Assembly (NCBI GenBank): GCA_020852815.1
Contig: JADZAN010000019.1
Span: 186,001 to 250,000, forward strand
Source of the DNA: Gemmatimonadaceae bacterium
GTDB taxonomy: Bacteria; Gemmatimonadota; Gemmatimonadetes; Gemmatimonadales; Gemmatimonadaceae
DNA length: 64,000 bases
Reading direction: 5' to 3'
Shown: positions 28,256 to 38,197 of the stretch, piece after piece
Layout of the letters: every line of letters starts with the position of its first letter
Numbering within the stretch: position 1 is the first letter of the stretch
Translations under genes and position numbers: made by a program
Notes under the pieces: model-generated
Seen by the model: the letters and a program-made list of their open reading frames with translations, nothing else
What the model was told of the DNA's origin: nothing
The model's database searches: none

Positions 28256-30007
28256 ATGGCGGCTCGAAAGAGGCAGGTGGCGAAGAAGATGGCAGCGAAG
28301 CGCGCGTCGAAGCGCGCGTCGAAGCGCGCGTCGAAGCCGACATCGAAGACGACGCAGGCGGCGTTGAAGCGGGCATCCAGGCCACGCGCCACACCACCCG
28401 CAATCGCGCCCATCACTCCACAAGCGGCAGAGACGCCGATCGCCGCGCGGCGCCCCTCCGGCTTCGATCCGCGCCAGCTCGACCGCACCGTCATTGCCCT
28501 GCCACTGGTCAAGCGGTTCGAGGAGCAGCCGCAACCACCTCGTGACGCGCGGACCAAGGCGGTCGTTGCAGCTGCGCCCCGCTTCGCGGTCGTGATCGAC
28601 CTCAACCTCGACTACCACGACGGGCGAGAGGTGGCCCGCCGCGAGGTGATCGACGACATCGTTCAGGTGGTGAAGGGCGGGAGCGCCTTCACCGCCGAGG
28701 AACGCGAGGCGTATCGCGCGCGCCTCACGCGCCTTTCACCACTGCAGTACGTGGCGGCCAAACTCACCGAGGAAGAAATCAAGAACGTGGTGTGGCGCGA
28801 CGTCACGCAGGCCAACAACGCCTGGAACCAGCGCCGCATCTATCGCGTGTGGCCCGATTTCGAGGTCTCGGCGTGCCTCACCAAGAGCGTGTCGACGGTG
28901 AAAGCCGATGCAGCGCGTGTCGCATTCAAGGCCAGCGGGCGCGACATCGTGTGGGCGGTCATGGACTCCGGCATCGATGGCAAGCACCCGCACTTCGCCA
29001 CACACCAGAACCTCGTCCTCAAGGAACCCATCCGGCACGACACCTTCGTCGATGAAGACAACAGCGACCCGCTGCACGATGCCTTTGGTCACGGGACGCA
29101 CGTGGCGGGGATCATTGGCGGGATACTCGCCGCGCCGGGACGGAAGAAGGGAGTCGTCTACGCGGCGCACAGCGTGCGCGAGGAGAAGAGCAACGAGCGT
29201 CGCGTCGACCTCCGCGCGGTCACGGAGATCGGCGGCATTGCCCCGGAATGCAAGCTCGTGAGCATGAAGGTGCTCGACGAGCACGGCAGCGGGACGACGA
29301 CGGCAATCATCCGCGCCCTGCAACGGGTGAACGAGATCAACCAGGGCGGGCGTCGCCTCCTGATCCACGGCGTGAACCTCTCGCTCGGCTACGACTTCGA
29401 TCCCGAGTGGTTTGCCTGCGGACAAAGTCCGCTGTGCATCGAGGTGGACCGGCTGGTGCGGTCGGGTGTGGTGGTGGTGGTGGCGGCGGGAAACTCGGGG
29501 TACGGCTTCCAGAACACGCAGTTCACGAGCGTGAAGTCGGCGGGGCTCGCGCTGACGATCAACGACCCGGGCAACGCCGACGCGGCGATCACGGTGGGCT
29601 CGACGCACCGCGAGATGCCGCACCTGTACGGCGCCTCGTTCTTCTCGTCCAAGGGCCCCACCGGCGACGGGCGCATCAAGCCCGATCTGCTGGCACCGGG
29701 GGAGAAGATCGTCTCCTGCGCCGCCGGCTCCAAGAAGGATGACATGCTGGGACAGCCGCCCAGCGCGTCGTCTCCCCGCGCCTTCAAGGCAACCGACGTG
29801 CAGTACATCGAGGACAGCGGGACGAGCATGGCCGCCCCGCATGTCTCTGGCGCCATTGCCGCCTTTCTCTCGGTGCGGCGCGAGTTCCAGGGACAGCCGG
29901 AGCGGGTGAAGCAGCTCTTCATGGACAACGCCACCGACCTCAAGCGCGATCGCTACTTCCAGGGGCGCGGGCTGGTGGACCTCATGCGAACCATTCAATC
30001 GGTCTGA
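28256..30007 (+). CDS. Subtilisin-like (S8) serine protease with basic N-terminal tail and no signal peptide
   Basis: A 583-residue subtilase. The catalytic triad is intact: Asp237 in AVMDSGIDGKHP, His279 in GHGTHVAG and Ser524 in SGTSMAAPH. The oxyanion Asn is at 413 (AAGNSG). Residues 1-45 are Lys/Arg/Ala/Ser-rich with KRAS repeats, resembling DNA- or RNA-binding tails, and nothing looks like a signal peptide. This is unusual for a family that is mostly exported. A 190-residue N-terminal region precedes the protease core. The next gene, an alpha/beta hydrolase, starts 12 bases downstream. Likely an intracellular regulated protease; partner and trigger unknown. Confidence 0.85.
   Translation: MAARKRQVAKKMAAKRASKRASKRASKPTSKTTQAALKRASRPRATPPAIAPITPQAAETPIAARRPSGFDPRQLDRTVIALPLVKRFEEQPQPPRDARTKAVVAAAPRFAVVIDLNLDYHDGREVARREVIDDIVQVVKGGSAFTAEEREAYRARLTRLSPLQYVAAKLTEEEIKNVVWRDVTQANNAWNQRRIYRVWPDFEVSACLTKSVSTVKADAARVAFKASGRDIVWAVMDSGIDGKHPHFATHQNLVLKEPIRHDTFVDEDNSDPLHDAFGHGTHVAGIIGGILAAPGRKKGVVYAAHSVREEKSNERRVDLRAVTEIGGIAPECKLVSMKVLDEHGSGTTTAIIRALQRVNEINQGGRRLLIHGVNLSLGYDFDPEWFACGQSPLCIEVDRLVRSGVVVVVAAGNSGYGFQNTQFTSVKSAGLALTINDPGNADAAITVGSTHREMPHLYGASFFSSKGPTGDGRIKPDLLAPGEKIVSCAAGSKKDDMLGQPPSASSPRAFKATDVQYIEDSGTSMAAPHVSGAIAAFLSVRREFQGQPERVKQLFMDNATDLKRDRYFQGRGLVDLMRTIQSV
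28298..28333 (+). repeat. 12-bp tandem repeat (three perfect units) in the subtilase N-terminus
   Basis: Three perfect AAGCGCGCGTCG units encode KRAS repeats in the basic tail. A degenerate fourth unit follows. In-frame expansion is possible. Confidence 0.8.
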
Positions 30008-30019
30008 CGGAGCCCCACC

Positions 30020-31357
30020 ATGGCCACCAAGAACGGCTTTCCGTACGCGGAACTCGAGTTCGATGCCAAGGGGAAGTTCGGCCCTAACCAGCTGAAGGCG
30101 GCGATCGAGACGCTGCGCACCCCCGGGCTCACCGACGTCCTCATCCTCTCGCACGGGTGGAACAACGACATCGGCGACGCCCGCAAGTGGTACGGCGACT
30201 ACCTCAAGTGCCTGCGCGCGGAGCTCGATGCGCGCCTGGTGCCCGGCATCGACGCACACAAACTCGGCGTCGTCGCGATCTTCTGGCCGTCCAAGCGCTT
30301 TGCCGACTCCGAGCTGGTGGCGGGGAACGCGAGCTCGGTGGGGGGGGCGGTGACGCGCGCGGGAATCCGGAAGCAACTGGCGCTGCTGGCCAGCGCCTTC
30401 CCCGACAAGGCGTCCAAGGCAAAGTTCGCCGCCGCCGAGAAGCTCCTCGACAAGATCGAGGGCGACGTAGCGGCGCAGCGCAAGTTCGTCGACCTGCTGC
30501 GCGGCTTTTGGCCGACGGGGAAGTCGGGCGCCGACGCCCTGCCGGCGGCCGGGGCCGGCAAGCCGGGAGACCAGGTGCTCAAGTTGCTCGCCCCGCCCAT
30601 CCTCGACCTTCCGACCGGGACAGGCGCGGGGACGACCGGCGGCGCGACCTCGATCGGTGGCGCCGGCGGGTCCGCCGGCGGAGGCAACGGCGGCCAAGCC
30701 GCCAACATCTTCGGCTCGGTGCTGGACGGCGTACGCAACGCCCTCAACATGACGACGTACTTCACGATGAAGGAGCGTGCCGGGACCGTCGGGGCCAACG
30801 GGCTTGCGCCGGTGGTGCAACGCATCCAGGCGGAGTTGCCGAATCTCAAGCTGCACCTGGCGGGGCACTCCTTCGGTGGGCGCGTGGTGATCGCGTGCGT
30901 GAACGCGCTCCCCAAGGGGGCGGCGAACCGCGTCGCCTCGCTCTTCCTGATGCAGGCCGCGTTCTCGCACTATGGCATGGCGCAGAAGTACGACGGGACG
31001 AGCAATGGCCTGTTTCGCTCGGTCGTTAGCGACAAGAAGGTGGCCGGTCCCATCTACATCACCTACACGTCGAAGGACAAGGCGGTGGGGCTGGCCTATC
31101 CGCTTGCCTCACGCCTGGGCGGGCAGGTGGCGGCCGGGCTGGGCGACGAGAACGACAAGTACGGCGGGATCGGGCGCAACGGGGCGCAGAAGACCCCCGA
31201 GGTGACGCCGCACGAGCTCCTCCCGCCCAGCCAGCAGTATGCGTTCAACGCCGGTGGCGTCTACAACCTGGACGCCAACGCCGTGATCACCTCGCACAGC
31301 GACATCTGCCGCGCCGAGGTGGCGCACGCGCTGGCCTCGGCCATCGCCAGCACCTGA
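30020..31357 (+). CDS. Alpha/beta hydrolase (lipase-like), partner of the upstream subtilase
   Basis: A 445-residue hydrolase-fold protein. A first strand with an oxyanion-type motif is seen at VLILSHGWNNDIGDAR (about 40-55). The nucleophile elbow is LAGHSFGGRV with Ser284. A plausible acid is Asp353 (TSKDKAVG) and a plausible base is His426 (TSHSDI). A Gly-rich insert (about 200-226) splits the core before the elbow. No signal peptide or membrane segment is seen, so it should be cytoplasmic. It follows the subtilase by 12 bases in the same direction, and a perfect terminator hairpin follows. Substrate unknown; lipid or peptide esters are both possible. Confidence 0.8.
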   Translation: MATKNGFPYAELEFDAKGKFGPNQLKAAIETLRTPGLTDVLILSHGWNNDIGDARKWYGDYLKCLRAELDARLVPGIDAHKLGVVAIFWPSKRFADSELVAGNASSVGGAVTRAGIRKQLALLASAFPDKASKAKFAAAEKLLDKIEGDVAAQRKFVDLLRGFWPTGKSGADALPAAGAGKPGDQVLKLLAPPILDLPTGTGAGTTGGATSIGGAGGSAGGGNGGQAANIFGSVLDGVRNALNMTTYFTMKERAGTVGANGLAPVVQRIQAELPNLKLHLAGHSFGGRVVIACVNALPKGAANRVASLFLMQAAFSHYGMAQKYDGTSNGLFRSVVSDKKVAGPIYITYTSKDKAVGLAYPLASRLGGQVAAGLGDENDKYGGIGRNGAQKTPEVTPHELLPPSQQYAFNAGGVYNLDANAVITSHSDICRAEVAHALASAIAST

Positions 31358-31418
31358 CGGACCGGCCCCGCCAGCCGCACGCCCCCGCCAGCCGCACGAT
31401 CTCGCCAGGCGCAAACGA

Positions 31419-31450
31419 ACGCGGCGCCCTCCGGGTGGAGGGCGCCGCGT
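31419..31450. terminator. Perfect 14-bp hairpin between convergent genes
   Basis: ACGCGGCGCCCTCC (31419-31432), loop GGGT, then its exact complement (31437-31450). It lies between the ends of the alpha/beta hydrolase (31357) and the M14 peptidase (31484). No U-tract on either side, so it is a bidirectional GC hairpin rather than a textbook intrinsic terminator. Confidence 0.7.
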
Positions 31451-31483
31451 CGTGCCTGTGCCGCCGTCGGACCGCGCGGGGTG

Positions 31484-34339
31484 CTACTTCCCGCCGTCAG
31501 CGTAGATCCCGTTGAACAGGAACTTGAACGTCCCGTGCGGCGTGGCGCGGAACGTCACCTCGGGACCAAAGAGGTAGAGCATCCCCTTCCCCACCTTGGC
31601 CTCGGCAGCCGCAACGCCGCCCTCGAGGTAGCCCTGCCCCCACGCCCAACCGGAGCGCAGCGGGTGGTCGGTGGCGAACCACGCCACCGGACGCACCCCC
31701 TTGAGCGCGGCATCCGGGCCCAGGCGGAACGTCGGCGAGTCGTCGAAGAAGACGTCGGTCTCGGCGTTGAGGCCGTAGGCGACCGGGACGCTGTTGTCGA
31801 CGCTGGCCCGGAGCACCGAGCCCGGAACGTAGAACTTCTCCCGCGGAATCTCGCGCTCCTCGCCCGTGGGGGTCTTCTCCACGAGATAGTCGTACACCGG
31901 GAGCCCGAGGTGATACGCCAGGTTGGTCGACGTCCCCACCGTGATCACCGTCCCGCCCTGCTCGAGGAACTGCTTGAGCTGCGGAACGCTCTTGTCCGCC
32001 GAGAGGCGCCCCAGCCACGAGCGGTACTGCGCCGGGATTTCGTTAGGCGCGGGCTGGCGGTTGAAGCGCTCCATCATCGCCGACAGCTCGCTCCCGCCCT
32101 CGCGACGCGCCGCCGGAATGGCACCCGTCACGAAGACGATCACGTCATACTTGGCCTTCAGGTTGCCGGCGTCGATCACCGGCGAGTAGATCACGTCGAA
32201 GGGGAACTCGAACTGCTCCAGCAGCCAGCGCGTGTGCCCGGACGGCATGGAGCCGCCGTACGTGTCCCACAGCGCGATGCGCTTGGGCGAGATGCGCGTG
32301 GCGTTCCCCGGACCGGCGCTGGTGCCGTGCACCGGGACGCCGAGTTCCTTCGCCGCCTTCTCGACGATCGACTTGGTGGCGCCGCTGGCGCCGAGGTACC
32401 AGGCGCCGGCCGGATGCGTCACGTTTCCCATCGTGAGCGGCTCGTTGACGCGGTACACCGCGGCGCCGGCCTTGAGCGCGCGGTTGGCCACGACGAAGGC
32501 ATCGTTGACGCGCGGATCGATCACGTAGCCCTTGGCACCAGCACCATTCGCCACGGTGAGTGCCGGCGGCGTCGCCAGCCCCTCGATCTTCTCGCACGGG
32601 CAGTCGAAGCCGTCGAGGATGCGATCGAACTGGATCCCCATCTGGAAGGCGAGCGTCCACCCGGCATTGTCATACGGCGGCCGCGGCGGCCCGCCCGGAT
32701 ACGCGAAGTCGTTCGGGTGATCCTGCGGCTCGAACATGTCGAGGACGTGCGGGCGGAACGCCTGCGCCGACTTCACCACATACGAGCCCGCCGGGTACTG
32801 CTTGCCATTCACCGTGAACGCCGCGGTGGCGCGCTGCACGGTGACGTTTGCCTTGCGCAGCGCATTCACGAACTTGGTCGCCGTCCCGAAGTCGGGCTGC
32901 GTCGTCGGGATGATGTAGCCGCGCGGGTCGCGCTTGGCCGGGTCGCGCAGCGCCGACATGTACGAGCTGGGGACCGTCCCGCCAAACGGGTTGAGCGCCG
33001 CCGACAGACGGTCACGCCCGTTCCCCGTCGCCGCGCCCGCTGCACGCTCCTTGTTGATCCTCGCCTGCAGCTCCGCCACCTCGGTGGGCGTCACCGTCCA
33101 CGAGTCGCGGTTGCCGCGGTCGATCATGTTCTTCGCCATCCGGTAGATGTTGAAGAGGAAGTCTTCCTTCCGCTTCGAGGCGATGTCGAACACGGCGTAG
33201 TTCGCGGTGACCGAGTAGTCGATCGACTGGCGGAAATGCCACTCCTGCGGCGCGATGGGATACGGAAGGTCGGCGCGCGGGAGCTGGTTGTTCACCACCA
33301 GCGGAATCTCCATCGGCGTCGGCGACCCGATGGTCTCCGTGAGGAGGCCGATCATGTTGTGGAAGTACGCCAGCGTGCGAAGCCCGCCGTTCCACCACGT
33401 GGAGTAGCTCGACCCCGAGCGCATCGTGACGCCCGGCTTCCCTTCCACGGCAAAGCGCGTGTGCATCGCCGAGCCCACCATGTCGATGCCTAACGGGATG
33501 AGCGGGTCGAAGTTGTAGTTGAACGGGTCGCGGAACGGTGGCGCGAACATCACCGTCCCCGCCGGACCCGTCTGGTGGTGGTTGTAGACGATCTGCGGGA
33601 ACCACTCCGAATACTGGATCCGCGCGATGTTGATCGACTCGTTCTGGTTCAGGATGAAGAAGTCGCGGTTGTTGTCGTGCCCGATGTACTTCTGGTACAG
33701 GCGCGGAATGGTCCCGAACGTCTTCTTCTTGTCATCGGGCTCCTGCATGTACCACGACGACACCAGCTCCATCCCGTCCGGGTTGGCATGCACCGCGAGG
33801 ATGATGTCGTCCTTCAGGATGCGCTGCGTCTCCTCGTCGTTGCGCGAGATGAGCTGGTACGTGGTCTCGATGAGCTGGTGCGCGCCGAGCACCTCGGTCG
33901 CGTGCAACCCGCCGTCGAACCAGACCACCGCCTTCCCTTCCTTGGCCAGCGCACGCGCCTCGGCGTCGGTGAGCCCCTCGGCCATCGCCAGCTTGCGGGC
34001 AATCTCCTTGTAACGGTCGAGGAGCCGGAAGTTCTCCGGCGACGTGATGATCGCCATGAGCTGCGGGCGCCCCTCGGCCGACTTGCCGATCTCCTGCACC
34101 ACCATGCGATCCGACTCGCTGTCGATCTTCTTCCAGTAGTCGATGAACTGGGTGTAGGTGGCGAGCTTGTAGTCATCGCCGATGTTGAAGCCGAAGAACT
34201 CCTTGGGCGAAGTGACGCGCCCCTGTGCCTGCACGGGGACGGCACTCAGGGCCAGCGCTGTGCCTGCGCCGAGGGTGAACGCGGCGCTCGCGACCAGGCG
34301 ACGAACGCGCGGCGTTCGGGGTGGGACCGTATCGAACAT
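31484..34339 (-). CDS. Exported M14 family zinc carboxypeptidase
   Basis: A 951-residue secreted metallopeptidase. The signal segment LVASAAFTLGAGTALALSAVPVQAQ is cleaved near residue 38. The M14 catalytic domain has the HxxE zinc pair in DGGLHATEV (His146, Glu149), HANPDGMEL, and the likely catalytic Glu in GLLTETIG. A C-terminal half of about 450 residues looks like a glutamine-amidotransferase-like fold (KYDVIVFVTGAIP, LEQGGTVITVG). This large two-domain form occurs in soil bacteria. ATG 34339 is preferred over 34372. Single-gene unit, divergent from thrA. Confidence 0.88.
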   Translation of the reverse strand: MFDTVPPRTPRVRRLVASAAFTLGAGTALALSAVPVQAQGRVTSPKEFFGFNIGDDYKLATYTQFIDYWKKIDSESDRMVVQEIGKSAEGRPQLMAIITSPENFRLLDRYKEIARKLAMAEGLTDAEARALAKEGKAVVWFDGGLHATEVLGAHQLIETTYQLISRNDEETQRILKDDIILAVHANPDGMELVSSWYMQEPDDKKKTFGTIPRLYQKYIGHDNNRDFFILNQNESINIARIQYSEWFPQIVYNHHQTGPAGTVMFAPPFRDPFNYNFDPLIPLGIDMVGSAMHTRFAVEGKPGVTMRSGSSYSTWWNGGLRTLAYFHNMIGLLTETIGSPTPMEIPLVVNNQLPRADLPYPIAPQEWHFRQSIDYSVTANYAVFDIASKRKEDFLFNIYRMAKNMIDRGNRDSWTVTPTEVAELQARINKERAAGAATGNGRDRLSAALNPFGGTVPSSYMSALRDPAKRDPRGYIIPTTQPDFGTATKFVNALRKANVTVQRATAAFTVNGKQYPAGSYVVKSAQAFRPHVLDMFEPQDHPNDFAYPGGPPRPPYDNAGWTLAFQMGIQFDRILDGFDCPCEKIEGLATPPALTVANGAGAKGYVIDPRVNDAFVVANRALKAGAAVYRVNEPLTMGNVTHPAGAWYLGASGATKSIVEKAAKELGVPVHGTSAGPGNATRISPKRIALWDTYGGSMPSGHTRWLLEQFEFPFDVIYSPVIDAGNLKAKYDVIVFVTGAIPAARREGGSELSAMMERFNRQPAPNEIPAQYRSWLGRLSADKSVPQLKQFLEQGGTVITVGTSTNLAYHLGLPVYDYLVEKTPTGEEREIPREKFYVPGSVLRASVDNSVPVAYGLNAETDVFFDDSPTFRLGPDAALKGVRPVAWFATDHPLRSGWAWGQGYLEGGVAAAEAKVGKGMLYLFGPEVTFRATPHGTFKFLFNGIYADGGK

Positions 34340-34585
34340 GCGACGTCTCGTGGGGATGGGGAAAAGGGACATGGGAGCCGATCTCGGCGGGCTATCCGCG
34401 CTACGAGGATACTCTACGTCGCCCTGCAGAACACGTCCATCGTGAACCGCGTGGCAGCGAGCTCTCGCTCTTTACGCGTCGCCGACGATGCGCGCTGCGA
34501 ACGCAGACCACCCGCCACGCGCCATCGGCCGCCCCTTCCCGTTCGCCAGGACCGTGTTGCAGCCGGGAACGGCGCCACGCAGGTC

Positions 34586-34594
34586 GCTAGATTC
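34586..34594 (+). promoter_or_regulatory. TAGATT element 36-44 bases before thrA
   Basis: GCTAGATTC, with TAGATT resembling a -10 box. No good -35 lies at 16-18 bases. The same 9-mer occurs upstream of ccoG (56993) and a related TAGATT upstream of the E1 gene (6082), which raises its plausibility as a promoter core. The rest of the 290-base gap 34340-34629 shows no gene. Confidence 0.3.
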
Positions 34595-34629
34595 TTCCCC
34601 GCGACTCGACCCGCAACGGAAATCCCGAC

Positions 34630-37218
34630 GTGTCTCCCTCTGCAAGAACCCCGGCCAAGGCCCCATCCCGCGCCCGCTCCAGGAGCCGGTCCAAGGCCCG
34701 GTCCACCGCCTCGAGCGCCAAGGCGCTTGGCGTGCACAAGTTCGGTGGCGCCTCGCTCGTCGACGCCGCCGCGGTCCGACATGCCGCGACGCTCATCGCC
34801 GCACAGCCAGGGAGACGCCTGATCGTTGCCAGCGCGATGGCCGGGGTCACCGACGCCCTCCTCCTGGGCGCCACGCGCGCCGCATCTGGCGACGCCGACG
34901 GACTTCGGGCCACAGCGGTCGCCCTCCGCACGAAGCACATCGAGGCGGCACGCGAACTGGTGAAGGACAAGGCGCGGCGCGCCGCGCTCGAAGGCGTGAT
35001 CCTCGACCTCACCGACGAGCTGCAGCACCTGGCTCACGGGCTCGCCGTGTTGCACGAACTCACGCCGCGCACCTCTGACTACATCGTGGCCCGCGGCGAG
35101 CGGCTGAGCGCGCACCTCCTCGCGGCGGCGCTGGCCGAAGCCGGAGTGCGCGCCGAGTACGTCGATGCGACCGAGATCGTGCGCACCGACGATGCCTTTG
35201 GCGGCGCCTCCCCCGACTTCGAGGCCACCGAGCAGGCGGCCCGCGAGCACGTGGCGCCTCGCCTGGCGCGCGGCGTCGTCCCCGTCGTCCCCGGCTTCAT
35301 CGGGCGCGCGGCCTCGGGACACGTCGCAACGCTGGGGCGCGGTGGCTCGGACCTCACCGCCACCCTCCTCGCCCGCTGCCTCAAGGGCGATTCCATCACG
35401 CTGTGGAAGGACGTGGCCGGCTTCCTCACCGCCGACCCGCGCATCGTCAGCGACGCGCACGTGATTCCGCAACTCACGCCGCGCGAGGCCGCCGAGCTGG
35501 CGTACTACGGGGCCAAGGTCCTCCACCCGCGCGCCCTGATCCCGTTAGGCGACCGCAACATCCCCATCCGCATCCGCCCCTTCGCCGACCCGGACTTTGC
35601 CGGGACGGAGATCTCGCGCCGCCGCACGCTGCGCGAATACCCGGTGAAGGCGATCTCCTCGATGTCGGGGCTCGCCCTCCTCACGGTCACCGGAAACGGG
35701 ATGCTCGGCGTTCCCGGCATCGCGGCGCGCACCTTTGCCGCGCTGCACCATGAACGCGTCTCGGTTTCGCTCATCTCGCAGGCCTCGTCGGAGCACTCGA
35801 TCTGCTTCTCGGTCCCCGAGGCGAGCGCCGAGACGGCGCGCCGCGCCCTGCTGGCCGCCTTTGCGCAGGAGATCGCGCATCGCGACATCGATGGCGTCGA
35901 GATGCACCCCGGCGTCTCCACGCTGGCCGTGGTCGGGTTGGGGATGTCGGGAACGCCGGGCATCGCCGCCCGCGTCTTCGATGCGCTGGCCACCGGCGGC
36001 ATCAACGTCGTCGCCATCGCGCAGGGTTCGTCGGAACTCAACATTTCCGTCGTGGTCGACTCGCGAGACGCGACGGCGGCGGTGCGCCGGATTCACGGCG
36101 CCTTTCAGCTCAACCGCATCGGCGGCGGGCGACTCGTCAGGCACGACCAGGTCGACGTGGTGCTCCTCGGCTTCGGCCAGATCGGGCGCGCCCTGGCCCG
36201 CATGCTCCCCCGCGCGCGGCAGGATGGCGTCACGCTGCGCATCGTTGGAGCGATCGACCGCTCGGGCTTCGTCTTCGACCCCGGCGGCTTCTCGACGCGC
36301 CGCCTGCAGCAGCTCGTCGCGCACAAGGCCTCAGGGAAAGGGCTCGCCACCGTCGCGGGGGCGCAGGGCGCAACGGCCAGCGAGGCGGTGCGCGAGATCG
36401 CGCGCCACGCACTGGCCCACCCCATCCTCGTCGACGTCACCGCCGACGACACGGTTGGCGCGCTCACGCTCGCGCTCTCGTCAGGCATGGACCTGGTGAT
36501 GGCCAACAAGCGCCCGCTCGGCGGCCCGCTGGCCGACGCCCGCGCGCTGCTCGACCTCGCGGCCACGCAGGGGCGACGGATGCTGCACGAGACCACCGTC
36601 GGTGCCGGCCTCCCCATCATCGACACCTTCCACAAGCTCGTCGAGTCGGGCGACCGCGTGCTCACCATCGAGGGGTGCACCTCGGGGACCCTCGGCTTCC
36701 TCCTCGACGAGGTGTCCAAGGGCAAGCGCTTCTCCGAGGCGCTCAAGCGCGCGATGCAGCTGGGCTACACAGAGCCCGATCCGCGCGACGACCTCTCGGG
36801 GATGGACGTGGCGCGCAAGGCGCTCATTCTCGCCCGCCTCATCGGCTACCAGGGAGAACTCAAGGACATCGCGGTGGAGTCGCTGGTCCCCGAGGCGCTG
36901 CGCACGGTTGGTCGCGACGAGTTCGTGGCCCGCATGGCCGAGTTGGACGCGCCGTGGGAAGCGCGCGCCCGCCAGGCGCGCGAGAAGGGACAGGTGTGGC
37001 GCTACATCGCCCGCATCTCGCGGCAGCGCGTGACGGTTGCGCTCAAGGCGGTCCCGGGCTCGTCGCCCTTTGCGGCGCTCTCGGGCACCGACAACCAGGT
37101 CGTCTTCACAACCACGCGCTACCGACAGAACCCGTTGGTGATCACGGGGCCGGGGGCGGGGCCGCAGGTGACGGCCGCTGGCGTGGTGAACGACGTGCTC
37201 AAGCTGGCCACGACATGA
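34630..37218 (+). CDS. thrA: Bifunctional aspartate kinase / homoserine dehydrogenase I
   Basis: An 862-residue fusion catalysing the first and third steps from aspartate toward threonine and methionine. Aspartokinase starts at GVHKFGGASLVDAAA (about 37-50). Tandem ACT domains in the middle (SMSGLALLTVTGNGMLG, VGLGMSGTPGIAARVFDAL) are the sites for threonine feedback. Homoserine dehydrogenase begins at VDVVLLGFGQIGRALARML with its NAD(P)-binding turn, and GCTSGTLGFLLDEVS and YTEPDPRDDLSGMD follow. The start is GTG 34630, with an Arg/Ser-rich 35-residue lead. The stop overlaps the thrB ATG by 4 bases (ATGA). No attenuator-like leader peptide was seen. Confidence 0.95.
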   Translation: MSPSARTPAKAPSRARSRSRSKARSTASSAKALGVHKFGGASLVDAAAVRHAATLIAAQPGRRLIVASAMAGVTDALLLGATRAASGDADGLRATAVALRTKHIEAARELVKDKARRAALEGVILDLTDELQHLAHGLAVLHELTPRTSDYIVARGERLSAHLLAAALAEAGVRAEYVDATEIVRTDDAFGGASPDFEATEQAAREHVAPRLARGVVPVVPGFIGRAASGHVATLGRGGSDLTATLLARCLKGDSITLWKDVAGFLTADPRIVSDAHVIPQLTPREAAELAYYGAKVLHPRALIPLGDRNIPIRIRPFADPDFAGTEISRRRTLREYPVKAISSMSGLALLTVTGNGMLGVPGIAARTFAALHHERVSVSLISQASSEHSICFSVPEASAETARRALLAAFAQEIAHRDIDGVEMHPGVSTLAVVGLGMSGTPGIAARVFDALATGGINVVAIAQGSSELNISVVVDSRDATAAVRRIHGAFQLNRIGGGRLVRHDQVDVVLLGFGQIGRALARMLPRARQDGVTLRIVGAIDRSGFVFDPGGFSTRRLQQLVAHKASGKGLATVAGAQGATASEAVREIARHALAHPILVDVTADDTVGALTLALSSGMDLVMANKRPLGGPLADARALLDLAATQGRRMLHETTVGAGLPIIDTFHKLVESGDRVLTIEGCTSGTLGFLLDEVSKGKRFSEALKRAMQLGYTEPDPRDDLSGMDVARKALILARLIGYQGELKDIAVESLVPEALRTVGRDEFVARMAELDAPWEARARQAREKGQVWRYIARISRQRVTVALKAVPGSSPFAALSGTDNQVVFTTTRYRQNPLVITGPGAGPQVTAAGVVNDVLKLATT

Positions 37219-38189
37219 CCCGCTACCGCCGCGCCTCGGCCTTTGCGCCGGGCAGCATCGGGAACGTGGGGCCGGGGCTCGACGTCCTCGGCGCCGCCGT
37301 CACTGGCCCGGGCGATGCAGTTGTCGCCGAGTGGGTCGACGCTCCGGGGATCTCGATCCGCGAGGCCGGCGACGCCGAACTGTCGACCGATGCCACGCGC
37401 CACGCCTCCGGGCTCGCCGCGGCGGCGGTGCTGCGCTCGGCGGCCGCGTTAGGCACGCTCCCGATTCCTCCTTCGCTCCCGGCAGGGGCGGGGATCGCGC
37501 TTACCGTCACGAAGGGGCTGCCGCTCTCTGCCGGCCAGGGGGGGAGCGCGGCCTCGGCGGTGGCGGGGGCGGCGGCGGCCAACGCCCTCCTTGGCTCGCC
37601 GCTTGGCGCGCGCGAACTGCTTGCCGCCTGCCTTGCCGCCGAGGAAGCGGTGGCAGGACGTCACCTCGACAACATCGCCCCGTCGCTCCTTGGCGGGATC
37701 TGCCTGGTGCGATCGCTCGATCCCATCGACGTCGTCGTGCTCCCGGTGCCGCCGTCGCTACGCGTGGTCCTCGCGCACCCCAACCAGCGCTTGCGCACCG
37801 CCGAGGCGCGCGCCGTGCTTCCGCGTGACGTTCCTCGCGCCACCGCGGTGCACCAGGTGGCGCAGGTCGCGGCCATGGTGGCGGCGTTGCACGCGGCCGA
37901 CCTGCCGTTGCTTGGACGCGCCATTGACGATCGCATCGCCGAGCCGGCGCGTGCGGCGCTCCTTCCCGGATTCCACGCGGCCAAGCAGGCGGCGCTGGGG
38001 GCGGGGGCGCTCGGCGCGTCGATCTCTGGCGCCGGTCCCACCGCCTTCGCGCTCTGTGACGGCGACGCCGTGGCCGCGAGCGTGGCCACCGCCATGCGCA
38101 ACGCCTACGCCGCCGCCGGCATCGAGGCCGCGGTGAGGATCGCCCACATCGACACCATCGGAACGCGCATCGAGCGCGTCCCCGCCTGA
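37215..38189 (+). CDS. thrB: Homoserine kinase
   Basis: A 324-residue GHMP-family kinase phosphorylating homoserine. The N-terminus FAPGSIGNVGPGLDVLGAA is the substrate-binding strand. The ATP-binding GHMP motif reads PLSAGQGGSAASAVAGAAA, and the C-terminal GASISGAGPTAFAL is the third conserved motif. The ATG sits inside the thrA stop (ATGA), so translation is coupled, and thrC follows after 8 bases. Confidence 0.95.
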   Translation: MTRYRRASAFAPGSIGNVGPGLDVLGAAVTGPGDAVVAEWVDAPGISIREAGDAELSTDATRHASGLAAAAVLRSAAALGTLPIPPSLPAGAGIALTVTKGLPLSAGQGGSAASAVAGAAAANALLGSPLGARELLAACLAAEEAVAGRHLDNIAPSLLGGICLVRSLDPIDVVVLPVPPSLRVVLAHPNQRLRTAEARAVLPRDVPRATAVHQVAQVAAMVAALHAADLPLLGRAIDDRIAEPARAALLPGFHAAKQAALGAGALGASISGAGPTAFALCDGDAVAASVATAMRNAYAAAGIEAAVRIAHIDTIGTRIERVPA

Positions 38190-38197
38190 CACCTCCC

